Below, one piece after another: positions 11,629 through 21,523 of a stretch of DNA of 64,000 bases. This DNA comes from Mallotus nudiflorus (lineage: Eukaryota > Streptophyta > Magnoliopsida > Malpighiales > Euphorbiaceae). Both the position numbers and the translations under genes were made by a program. The stretch covers positions 1,612,001 to 1,676,000 of the forward strand of contig CANTUR010000162.1 in assembly GCA_947683625.1 (NCBI GenBank), read 5' to 3'. The notes under the pieces are model-generated. The model searched no databases. It saw only the letters and a list, made by a program, of their open reading frames with translations, and was not told the DNA's origin. The stretch's first letter is position 1, and each line of letters begins with the position of its first letter.

Positions 11629-13165
11629 CTTTCCAACTAAAATCATGACAGATTTAAGACAATATTTTTTCTCCTTGCTGCAATCATGTTGGCCTACCAC
11701 TTGACATTGAAATTTTTGCATTACGTGAATCATAATTCTGCATATTCTTTCAACGTCTACACACATCACCATGATACATCTTAGTCAAGTCTGTGGTCAA
11801 GTTAAACAATTGGCCATCAGAATTCAGTACCGACATGTCTGTAAGTCCTGTCACTATCAGACACTAAAAAGAAACAAAATTCATCAGTTCATATGCTAAT
11901 GTTTCTCACAGAGATAAGTGAGGGAGGAGACAGTGACCGTATGGTCATAGAGTACTAACAGATACAGCTGGAAAGGCTGCTGCATGTAATACCTGATATC
12001 TGACCTTTCCAAAACATGAACCATCAATTTGTTAATTAGACAGGCTATAAAGGAATTCACGTGACGCATGCCCACATAAAACATTATTGCACAGAGCGAA
12101 TCCATTTCAAGTGGGGATTGTCGACTGCATCTAGTATTAACTGGTAAGGAATTTTCCTAGGAATCCTTTGTTTATTATCATATTATCGTATGTACTCAAC
12201 AGGATAAAATATTAATAGTACTTCTGTACAATCGTTCTTAAGAATGTACTTGCCATGTACTAATAGTAATTGAACAACCACTGGAATGCCAGTTGATGAG
12301 ATAAAAATCTGCGATCATTCATTCTCTTGCTTTCATTCATGCACAAATTGCTGCTGAGTAGTGTATTTTCACGCTGATGTTGTTGCAGCACATGCTTGCT
12401 TCAGGAATCATAGCATAAATGCCTAAGGCATTAGATAGAGAAATTTCTTAGCATCTTTAGATCAATTGTTTCTTTTACATTTGCAATTTATATAGCACCA
12501 AAGAGATATCAGAGTTATGAAAGAGACCAATCTGCCCAAGCTGCAGTATATGAAATATCCTGGTGCAGTATCTGCATCTTTTCAGTTTTAAATGTCTCAA
12601 CTGAGAAAAACAAGACCCAGGCAAGTCATATGCAAGCTTGCCTTACTGTTTGTACTCATTATTGGGTTGGTAGTTTGATAAAACTAGTTTGAGCTAGCAG
12701 AAGCTTGTCCATTTGCATGTGAACTACAGAGCACGCCCTAGAGATTACCATGAAAGCAAATTTCATTGCAGATGAGAAAGAAATGGCTTCACTACAGTTG
12801 AAATTTGCAGCAACTGAGATTCTAACTCACTTGAACAGCAACAAAATTCAGCTTCTGTTACTGCTGTAGACAATAGGAAATACAAAATTCAAAATGATTT
12901 CAGCTCCCTCCATGACTTTTTTTTTTTTTGCCTTTAAATACTGTTCTTCACGTAAAATAGATGCAAAATGGGGGTAACTCTGTTGAATTGCAATTTCAGG
13001 CTCCAACGATCAGGATGAAGAATTCTGATAATTACTGGATGTGACAAGAAAAGCAATGCTGTTTACATTCACTTTCATTTCTAAATTCAAAATTGGTACA
13101 TAGGTTAGTATGTAAAGTCCTACAATCTACATGGTAACATCTCAATGATCATCTCTATCAATTGT
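11629..13165. other. Intergenic spacer with distal SAUR element at 12054-12075
   Basis: A variant of the distal element (aattcacgtgacgcatgcc) lies about 610 bp upstream of the pseudogene start. It carries CACGTG, a full G-box core, where the other copies have CACATG. The remainder has no recognisable gene. A poly-T run lies at about 12919-12930. Confidence 0.55.
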
Positions 13166-13444
13166 CTACAAACTGATGATGAGATCAGTGAAGACTTCTT
13201 CACTGCAAGGGATTGTGAGGCCACCCATAGGATGATTAAATCCGAACTCTTCTTCGGCTTGACTCAACAATTTCTGAAAGAAAGGATGCTTCAAGTACGA
13301 TATTGGAACAGCAAAACGCTTTTTCTGAGTTTCTCCAACATATACTGCAAAGTGGCCTTTAGGAACATCAGCAGTTTCCTGTGACAATAGAATTTTCCTC
13401 ACAATTTGCTTAGCATTCACGATCCTTGGCAAGCCAATGCCCAT
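13166..13444 (-). CDS. SAUR-like auxin-responsive protein, 92 aa
   Basis: An intact intronless frame starts MGIGLPRIVNAKQIV. The SAUR core spans residues 26-83: DVPKGHFAVYVGE at 26-38, KKRFAVPISYL at 41-51, AEEEFGFNHPMGG at 63-75 and LTIPCSEE at 76-83. The C-terminus ends TDLIISL and then a TAG stop. Length and residues are typical of the SAUR family. The protein has no signal peptide or membrane segment, in keeping with a small cytosolic/nuclear regulator of PP2C.D phosphatases (family knowledge). It is the closest intact paralogue of the pseudogene at 11168-11446. Confidence 0.97.
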   Translation of the reverse strand: MGIGLPRIVNAKQIVRKILLSQETADVPKGHFAVYVGETQKKRFAVPISYLKHPFFQKLLSQAEEEFGFNHPMGGLTIPCSEEVFTDLIISL

Positions 13445-13545
13445 TTTTTAAATTCTTTTGAAGGTGTTGATTGATAGAATATTCAAGACTAAGGAAAACA
13501 GGCAACTTTTTTGCACTGATGGGTTGTTATCCTTGGCAAACACAC

Positions 13546-13640
13546 ACTTGTATATGGCAAAACCTTTCAATTGGATTGAGTGGGATTTTCAGTGTGGTCC
13601 CTTTCAGGACACATTTCACATGCAATCACATGGTTTTGCC
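13546..13640 (-). promoter_or_regulatory. Promoter of SAUR 13166-13444
   Basis: A TATA-like tgtatatggc lies at about 13550. The motif ggtccc is at 13596-13601 and the box aatcacatggttttgcc at 13624-13640, 180 bp upstream of the ATG. Order and spacing match the other SAUR promoters. Confidence 0.6.
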
Positions 13641-14847
13641 TTAAGACAGATTTGAACATTTTTTTTTTTTTCTACTGCTGCAATTCATCATAGCCTTCCA
13701 CTTAACACTTGAAGCATTGTATCATGACCTGCTTATCATGACATATATTTGTATATGCCCATCAGTCAACTCAAATATGGGAAGATCAACTAATAAAGAA
13801 ATATTATGTGGACTGAATTTGCATAGTCTTTCAGCAACTACAAACATTACCATGATACATGTTAGTGGAACCAAGAATTTCTTGTCTGGTGTTTGTTGAC
13901 TAGTCCAAAAGTTAATCCATTGGGTTGCAAGCCACTATAACATGTACCTAGTAATAACAGTAAACTAAAGAAATTCTTGTATGATGTTTACTTAATGCAG
14001 AATGTTTTATAAGAGATAAAGGTCAGTAACCATTAGAATATTTGTAAATAAATTAATATACAGTGCGAATGAATTTAATCCAAAAGATTAGCGAAGTTCT
14101 GAGTAAGAATTCATCTGGATAGAAAGATATTTTTTTCATGGCAGAGAACATAAATGAATCTGAAAATTCTTTGAATACAGCATCGTTTCTGCTTTAAGGA
14201 TCAAGAATCTAAAAAGTTATCTGACATCTTTGGAAAAGCTTCTCAATTCCATCTAATACAATGCATCTATTTGTAACAAGTCATATCAGTCCTACTTTTA
14301 GTCTCTATCACCACTTGCCTTGCAGTAGTATTGTGCAAGGGAATCTCCCCATTAAAAATAACCATGATGGACAATCATCTGAGATATCAAATTTGAAGGA
14401 CAAGTAAAAATTTAATTTCTGCCCAAGAGAAAGATCCACAAATCTTAGATGTTACTTGCATTTACCTACTTGGCTGTTTGAGATTTGCTCATCTACAAGT
14501 TATAATTAATTAACTACAAACCAACTTATTCATTTCATTTTAAGTTATTCAATAAGCCAATAATTTAACAGTAAGTTAGAAGTGAACTTATCTTTTCTTC
14601 TGTAAAGCATTAAGCAGCATTTACTTAACTCTGATTCAATTAGAAGATAATTAAATGCATGCCATCAGCTGGAACTTATATGGGTTGCCTTCAAATTAAA
14701 TATGCATAGTTCTGCTAGTAACTTCACATGAAAGAATGGAATTGCAATATATTACTTCATTTATTAGTCCAAAATTGTACATAGATTAGTACATGTTAGT
14801 AAATTTCTACATTCAATAGGAAACTCTAAGCTCATCTCTTAGAAGCT
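13641..14847. other. Intergenic spacer
   Basis: No gene. A stretch near 14055-14080 (acagtgcgaatgaattt) is paralogous to 12095-12115 (cacagagcgaatccattt), next to which the distal element lies in the neighbouring unit. The distal element itself appears lost here. Confidence 0.5.
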
Positions 14848-15126
14848 CTACAAACTGAAAATTAGTTCAGTGAAGGCTGGCTCACTGCATGGAATTGTGA
14901 GACCCCCCATAGGATGATTAAATCCAAATTCTTCTTCAGCTTGATTTAACGAGTTCTGAAAGAAAGGATGCTTCAAGTAAGATATGGGAACTGCGAATCG
15001 CTTCTTCTGACGTTCTCGAACATACACAGCAAAGTGGCCTTTAGGAACATCAGCAGTTTCCTGTGACAAGAGAACTCTCTTTACAACTTGTTTGGCATTC
15101 ATGATCTTCACCAAGCGGAAACCCAT
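14848..15126 (-). CDS. SAUR-like auxin-responsive protein, 92 aa, with unusual core substitutions
   Basis: The frame is open to 15144, but the ATG at 15124-15126 (MGFRLVKIMNAKQ) aligns with the start of all paralogues, so it is preferred over the Met six codons upstream. The core is present: DVPKGHFAVYV, KKRFAVPISYL, AEEEFGFNHPMGGLTIPC. Two oddities stand out. The conserved Gly of YVGE is Arg (YVRERQKKRF), and the helix QKLL reads QNSL. These may reflect relaxed constraint or altered partner binding. Otherwise it is a standard 92-residue SAUR with the usual TAG stop after FSL. Confidence 0.95.
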   Translation of the reverse strand: MGFRLVKIMNAKQVVKRVLLSQETADVPKGHFAVYVRERQKKRFAVPISYLKHPFFQNSLNQAEEEFGFNHPMGGLTIPCSEPAFTELIFSL

Positions 15127-15214
15127 TATCAGATTCTTTTGCAAGCGCTATACTGATGGTGTTTGCAATATTCAGAAAAGTGAGGAACTTTGGCTGTGAA
15201 TCGCTGTCCTAGTA

Positions 15215-15333
15215 GACACATACATACATATATTTAATATTTGAAGAGATTTCTTCACCATACAATCAATTTGGCCGAGTGGCAACAATTGGACGCTCAG
15301 GGACATATTCAGAAGCAATCACATGGTGTTGTC
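15215..15333 (-). promoter_or_regulatory. Promoter of SAUR 14848-15126
   Basis: A TATA-rich stretch (catatatttaatat) lies at about 15226-15240. The box aatcacatggtgttgtc at 15317-15333 is 191 bp upstream of the ATG. It has two changes from the consensus and is the weakest of the downstream boxes. The GGTCC motif is not clear here. Confidence 0.5.
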
Positions 15334-16323
15334 TGTCAACTAATTGGAAAGTTAAGATAGTATAAGACCGTTTCTTCGTCTGCTGAAATTATCTTGGCCT
15401 ACCACTTAAGATTGAAAGCACTGTACCATGACCTGCTTTTTCATAACATTTGCTAAGCAGTTGGGTCAAATGATGTATCAGCTTATAAAGAACTAACATG
15501 TGGATCAAATTTTGCATGTTATCTCGTAAACTACACTTCCCCATGACATAAGTTAGTGGAAGTTCATGACCAAGTGAAAAATGATCAGCTGCATTCACCA
15601 CCTTGTATGTCCTTTCACTGTCAGACACAAGAAAGATAAAGAAGTGATGTTACAGCTGGAAAGGCTGAGATTTACACTCATAGCATTCCTCATATCTAAT
15701 CTTTATATAATTTTGTCTAAAAATTATCTTCACATAAGGCACCATGGAGTTCACATGACTCATTCCCTACTGTTAGTCTCCATTGCTGGCCGCCTTGTAC
15801 CATACCTTTATACATGAGGCCTCCACTTTTATGTGGGATCAACTACATCATTAGCATTGACAGATTAAGAATATACTCTTTTGGGTGCCCATCTATGATT
15901 GCATCATATATGCTGCAGGAAGATACTATTTTCATTGCCGCTGCAGGTAGTTGCCAAAATTTAGTTAATTGTAATAGATTTAAGAACAATGAAGTCATGC
16001 AGTTATTAACTGCATTGTGCCAAATGGTACGATCAATACACGTAATCACTGAAACATTGGAAGATAGATGCAGAAGCTATCTGCATTTACTCACCCATTT
16101 CTGACTGGTAACAATAGACAATTTTCTTCATATTAACTGCATAGATAATTGTGTATTAACACCAGAAAATGGAATTTGCAAGGAATAGATAAGCTGAAGA
16201 AAATTGGGTTCAAATCAACTGTCCATAAATATGATGTAAACATAAATACAGACATCACAGAATTGAAGCATTAAATTACTTTTCAGAAGTCAATCAAGAT
16301 TGGTAAATAAGTTAATTAGCTTG
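15334..16323. other. Intergenic spacer with distal SAUR element at 15747-15770
   Basis: The distal element (gagttcacatgactcattcc) lies about 620 bp upstream of the preceding gene's ATG. Open frames of 60-96 codons on both strands between 15580 and 16104 overlap each other and show no family resemblance. I treat them as chance. Confidence 0.55.
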
Positions 16324-16647
16324 TTAAAGTGACAACACAGCTCTAAAAGCATCTCTAATTAAGGACTGCATACTGAAAACAAGATCCATGAACACTTGTT
16401 CACTGCATGGGATTGTAACGCCACCCATAGAATGATGAAATCCAAATTCTTCCTCAGCTTGACCTAACAGGTTTTGGAATGAAGGATGTTTCAAGTGTGA
16501 TATTGGCACTGCAAATCTCTTCTTCTGATTTTCTACAACATAAACAGCAAAATGGCCTTTAGGCACATCAGTGGCATCCTGTGACAAAAGAATGGGACGT
16601 CGTAGAATTTGCTTAGCATTAACAATCCTAGGCAAGCGAAAACCCAT
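16324..16647 (-). CDS. SAUR-like protein, 107 aa, extended by stop-codon loss
   Basis: The frame is open to 16779, but ATG 16645-16647 (MGFRLPRIVNAKQIL) is the start shared by all paralogues; the upstream part contains the TATA box and is not coding. The SAUR core is present. YVGE is YVVE, and HPMGG is HSMGG. Where the others end TTCAGTTTGTAG, this gene reads TTCAGTATGCAG, so the stop TAG has become CAG and translation continues for 16 residues (ending RDAFRAVLSL) to the next stop. The protein is therefore 107 residues instead of about 92. Whether the tail is tolerated is unknown. Confidence 0.92.
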   Translation of the reverse strand: MGFRLPRIVNAKQILRRPILLSQDATDVPKGHFAVYVVENQKKRFAVPISHLKHPSFQNLLGQAEEEFGFHHSMGGVTIPCSEQVFMDLVFSMQSLIRDAFRAVLSL

Positions 16648-16730
16648 GTTTGATTGAATCAAATTTGTAGGATGAAAGTAAATTAAGAAGATGTTTGGCT
16701 CTGGATAGCTAGAAGAACTCCTTGGAAGAG

Positions 16731-16818
16731 GCTTATATAAACAATTTGTTGTAATGACCTCTACTACTGGGAGGTCCAAATGTGGGAAAATATTTTACAA
16801 GGATCACATGGTTTTGCT
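16731..16818 (-). promoter_or_regulatory. Promoter of SAUR 16324-16647
   Basis: A TATA box (ttatataaac, about 16733-16742) lies near 90 bp upstream of the ATG. The motif ggtcca is at about 16772-16777 and the box gatcacatggttttgct at 16802-16818, 155 bp upstream. The arrangement matches the other promoters. Confidence 0.6.
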
Positions 16819-17578
16819 ACAGGCACTTCGGACAATCAAGGCATCATCTTAGGCTACCAACACCATCACAACCACTGAAAAGCTTACTTGCAATGACAGA
16901 TGCTTATCAGTCAGTTATAAAGCAAAATTTTGTAAAGCTCTAATAGCTAGGTCAAGTTCGTGTATGTTGCTAAAGAAATGTAGCACATCACTACGAAATT
17001 TGTTCGCGTGGAAGTTGGAAATCAAATTGACTCAATGACCAGTTATGGTTATATATCTTATTGAAAAGATATATTTTTACTACCCAATATTTTAATGAAA
17101 TAGAATTTTGAGATTGAAATTCTTATTGAAAGTTCTGATAGATTTTAGTTAAAACCTAATGACCAAAAATATCCATTTTCATTTTACAATTTGCAACTTT
17201 GATCAAACTTTTTACTTCTTTTTTGATTATGAGTGAATTTATTGAAATTATATCTCACATTTTATTACTGATTTCATAGAAGTGCATCTAGCAACCACAT
17301 GAATCAATTATACATAAATAGCAACGTTATAGGATGTTATAGGAGCCCATACTCAATTTTAATCAAAGTGGTAAGTTATATTTACTAAACATTTATCATC
17401 TTCAGATATTTATATCAAAATTAAAAATATAAAATAAATTTAGATAGTTTGTATAAAAATGTTTTGCGTATTTAATTTTTTTTCTGACTGAAACTGAGAG
17501 AAACTGAGCTCATTTTCAAAAATAAATGCTCTAGGAACCTGATTGATAAGTGAGAACTGTAGTGAACATGTTATTATT
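16819..17578. other. Intergenic spacer
   Basis: AT-rich DNA with no recognisable gene or repeat boundary. It ends at the left target duplication of the MITE at 17579. Confidence 0.5.
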
Positions 17579-18016
17579 GGGTTAAATGTATTAATAATCA
17601 CCAACTTTATCCTAATTTCAATTTTGGGTAATAAACTATTATTGGTTTATTTTCGATAATTAAACTTTAATTTAAATATCATCGACCGGTCAATTAGTGA
17701 CGTTTTACTGATGTAACAACTAAATTTGAAATATTTAAAAAATATTCACCACATTAGCTTACACATCAACTACCAACTTATTAATGACTAAAATGAAATT
17801 AATTGAAATTTAGTATTCAAAAATGAAATAATTAAAAAGTTTAGAGAGCACTAACATATTTAACACATTAATCTTCTCTAAAAAAAACACACATTAATTA
17901 CCCTTGCTTGTTAAAAAATATATTTGACTTATATTAAAAATTCCCTATCTAATTAAAAATGAAAATTATTGAGTGAAATAAGTATAAAGTTGAGTGAGCA
18001 TGGATGCATTTAACCC
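17579..18016. mobile_element. Mutator-like MITE, 438 bp, with near-perfect 10-bp target duplication
   Basis: The left end reads GGGTTAAATGTATTAATAAT and the right end, reverse-complemented, GGGTTAAATGCATCCATGC. The two ends continue to align for about 50 bp (TCAC, CAACTTTAT, TTATTTCA in the same order). Flanks are TGTTATTATT (17569-17578) and TGTTGTTATT (18017-18026), identical at 9 of 10 positions. Long terminal inverted repeats with a 9-10-bp duplication are typical of Mutator-like elements. A third, internal copy of the inverted-repeat end lies at about 17800-17866. There is no transposase, so the element is non-autonomous. Confidence 0.75.
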
Positions 18017-19273
18017 TGTTGTTATTATTATAGCTAATTTATGTTGTAGTTGGAAACGCAAATTACCTACAATAATAACCAACGTTCACACAACCTCTTG
18101 AAACTCTCAATTGATCAACTTGCTTGATTGACAAGATGCCATACCTAAAGTTCACATGAGTTATGCCCTACTATGATGTATAATAATATATGGAGATATT
18201 GAAAAGTCCCCATCATCAAGCCATCGTAATACAACAGCATACAAACTGCTTTGGCACCAAAGAAAAAAGATGTGGAAAATGATTGATCATATTGCATATT
18301 TTGGATCTGGAGTACCACGGATATGCCGAAGATATGCTACTTGAGTTTGGATTGGCTGCTTGTTGTGATGGTTGGCAAATTGCACCTGTCACTTTTAAGC
18401 CTTTGATAGTTCTGATATTTTGGTGAACATGGCCGCTGGTTTTTCATTTTTGGTAGCTTAATTTAAGCATAATGTTAGATATGTGAAATTGAGTAGTGGT
18501 TTTTCGGAATTTGGGTAGTGGTTGATGTTAGGTTGCTGACTAACGTGTATTTAATCTCTCCCTATAAAAGGGAGCTGCTGCAACCAGAAAATTGGTATGT
18601 GTGACCAATAAAATTGTTAAAAGAAAAAAAAAAAAGGAGATTTAGTAAAATGAAGAAAAGAAAAAAAAATGTTCGACATAATTTTTTTTAATTTGTCGAT
18701 ATTTAAAATTCACTGAATTATAACTAATTCGATTTAATTTTCACAACACTACAACAGTGATCAAATTTTTAACAAGTTTAGAGTTTCGACCTCCAACTCA
18801 GGGAAAGAGAATCTATCTTTGGAGTTTTTTGTAGAATAGAAGGGCCAAATTTATATCGCTCTTTAAAATATTCGATAAGAGAGGTTTAAATATTTTAAAA
18901 AATTAGGTGTTTATTCTTCATCAACTTTTATTAGTGTGATTTCAGATTTTAATTAAAAAAACTATAATTTCGAATTTTAGATTAAAAAAAATCTATACTC
19001 ATGGTTAAGAGATAAAACAACTGTAATGCTATTTTGAAAATAAAGTTTCAGCAATTTTCTTTTTCGCATTGATAGCTAGAAGGTACTGATTATTTCGAAG
19101 TCAAGTCGGGTGTACTTATAAATGGAGCAAAATTATCATAACAGCTGCTTTCTCCAACATTTCAACAATTTTTATCGATGGTTAGACAAATCTGATGTTA
19201 ATCATATTAAAATTATCAGAATAGTCAAATCAGAATAATTTTAGTAAAATTATAAAAAATTTAAAAATTTTAC

Positions 19274-19313
<40 letters not shown>

Positions 19314-20768
19314 TTACACTTATAGGCCTTGTATGTATTTTCTTATATTTCTAATACTACATATTTTAGGGGCAAAACTTAAATAGCTAAGTAACTGCAA
19401 GAAAAAAAGTTGAAACTCTAAATATCTAGCAAGAAAATAGAATTAGTTAGTTTTGATAGTTAAGCTAAAATATTAACTTGAAAATTTTGGTGATTGTACT
19501 GGAGGAAGGACTACTGAAAATATGAAATTTATACAGGAATTATTTTGAAACTATTCATTGATCTTCTCTTGGTGCAGTGAAGAATTTTACAGTGGCAGAC
19601 GTTGATCAGGGCATAAAGTAAATCAATCTGGCAGATGCAATCAGTTAAGGTAGAAGGCCGTCAAAGATAAAATCACATTCATTTCTCTGTTTGCTTTCTT
19701 TATCACTCTCAACAATATTTTGTATTCTGATAAGTTGTGTGTGGGGTCAGAACTTTAAATCAAAAGTAGAGCAGAGAATTGCACAAAACAATTACAAATT
19801 TCATCATCTGATATCTTTTAGAAACATTACAGCCTGTTAGTTGCAACTGCATGTGTAAATGTGACTTTAGATGTATAAAAAGCTACAGCATATATGGTGT
19901 CATGGAACGTAAATGTGACTTCAGATGCATCGAAAGCTACAAAATATGGTGGCATGGAGCCAGGTTTTGCAGACTTTCACTAATAATGATTTACATCATT
20001 TTAGTCTACTAATTCACAAGACATGGCCTCTCAAGTTCACATGATGTGTGCCCTACCCATCAAAGCCATACATACTTGTTTAGTATGCTTCATCATGTAA
20101 GTTATTAGGACTTTCAAATGTCAAATATTATACCAATATGTTTAATATATAAATATTAAAATATAAGAATGCATATGAATATAAATACAAATTTATATTC
20201 AAATGTTGAAACAAGTACAAGTTACAATATATTATAGTTAAATTATTAATTTTTTTTAATTTACTTTAAAGAATATAGTTCCTTTTAAATTTATTTTCCT
20301 TAACTCGAAATAAAAGCATTTCAAATAGAAAACTCAACTTCGTACATTTTAATTGATATAAACTGATTTTTAATTTATTTGAGAGATCCATTACCTAGTT
20401 TAAAGCAATAGTAGTCTTCTTGGCAGGTCATAAATATGCAAGAATTCAAGAGATCCATTAACTAGTTTAAAGCAATAATAGTCTTCTTGGCAAGTCATAA
20501 ATATGCAAGAATTCAACTCAGTTGAATTCTGTTTGTTCAATTATCGCATGAAAATTGTAATTTAGAGATTTGGCCAAAGAACTAGAAACACATTTTGAGA
20601 TTCTAGCAAGTATATTTAACCATTTCTAACTATATACATTTTTTTCTAACGCAAAATTTACTGTGCACACACATCGAAATAATTATTGACTGAAAAGACA
20701 CAATGCACATACTTACGAACACACGCATACACAACCACAAGGAAGCGATGTAGGATCCGAAGACCAAC

Positions 20769-20800
<32 letters not shown>

Positions 20801-21069
20801 GACTTGTTAACTATTATATATAGGTACTAGAGAAACATGATACATTACAAACAAAAAGAAAAAAGTGATAACGACATTCAACATGAAGAAATTTTGGCTT
20901 CATAGTAATTGAATAAAATGATTAAAGGATGTCAATAAAAAATAATTTGATACATAGTGAAACTCCTTTTTTCTTCGCTCAATCCAAAATTGGTTCATAG
21001 GTTAGTTTGATACATGAGTAGTGCTAATAATGTTATATAATATACATTAATTCTAAATTTTTGCAAGGC
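18017..21069. other. Long intergenic spacer with two distal SAUR elements
   Basis: Distal elements occur at 18148-18171 and 20033-20057, but no SAUR frame lies between them. The stretch agtaccacggatatgccg at 18312-18329 recurs upstream of the next gene at 22040 (cagtaccacggatattt). At about 18545-18640 a TATA-like tataaaaggg, an aataaa signal and a poly-A run resemble part of an LTR or retrocopy. Microsatellites lie at 19263-19313 (ATT repeats) and 20777-20801 (AT repeats). No gene is recognisable. Confidence 0.5.
20383..20516. repeat. 67-bp tandem duplication
   Basis: Two adjacent copies (20383-20449 and 20450-20516), beginning gagatccatta and ending aagaattcaa, differ at only a few positions. 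The unit resembles sequence at about 35880-35940 (gcataataagtactg, ggcaagtcaa), which follows the distal element of the next SAUR unit. Confidence 0.85.
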
Positions 21070-21348
21070 CTACAAACTGAAAAAGATATCTGTGAAAACT
21101 TGTTCACTGCATGGGATGGTTAGACCGCCCATAGGATGATAAAATCCGAACTCGTCTTCAGCTTGGCTTAGCAGTTTCTTGAATGATGGATGCTTCAAGT
21201 AAGATATTGGAACCACAAATCTCTTCTTTTGAGTTTCTCCAACGTAAACAGCAAAGTGACCTTTAGGCACATCAGGAATTTCCTGCGACACCAGAATCCG
21301 TCGCAGAATTTGCTTGGCACTCACAACCTTTGGCAGGCGAATACCCAT
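21070..21348 (-). CDS. SAUR-like auxin-responsive protein, 92 aa
   Basis: An intact intronless frame starts MGIRLPKVVSAKQILRR. All core blocks are canonical: DVPKGHFAVYVGE, KKRFVVPISYL, QAEDEFGFYHPMGG and LTIPCSEQVF. It ends DIFFSL and a TAG stop, the ancestral end of this subfamily. Size, position and promoter match the other members, and the protein is expected to act as a small inhibitor of PP2C.D phosphatases (family knowledge). A large copia insertion now begins 1.27 kb upstream and separates this gene from its distal element at 35703-35726. Confidence 0.97.
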   Translation of the reverse strand: MGIRLPKVVSAKQILRRILVSQEIPDVPKGHFAVYVGETQKKRFVVPISYLKHPSFKKLLSQAEDEFGFYHPMGGLTIPCSEQVFTDIFFSL

Positions 21349-21429
21349 TTTGTATTTGGTTTTGTATAACTTGGAAGGTAAACAATGGTTTTCTATGGTG
21401 GATGGCTGGTTATGATCAGTTAAAGGATA

Positions 21430-21523
21430 GATATATATTTATATATAGGGAAAAAAAAAAATTGCAATGCCCTCAATGGGGTCTAATGGGGGCATATTTA
21501 ACAACGAATCACATGGTTTTGCC
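21430..21523 (-). promoter_or_regulatory. Promoter of SAUR 21070-21348
   Basis: A TATA-rich stretch (tatatatttatatatag) lies at about 21431-21447. The motif gggtct is at about 21478-21483 and the box aatcacatggttttgcc at 21507-21523, 159 bp upstream of the ATG. Confidence 0.6.

Noticed and set aside
15814..16104. 96-codon plus-strand open frame upstream of a SAUR
   Set aside because: It overlaps a minus-strand frame, has no recognisable motif and lies in the paralogous SAUR spacer. Length is within chance.
16648..16779. Upstream extension of the SAUR at 16324-16647 to 151 residues
   Set aside because: The extension covers the TATA box and has no homology in paralogues, all of which start at the MGFRL/MGIRL methionine.
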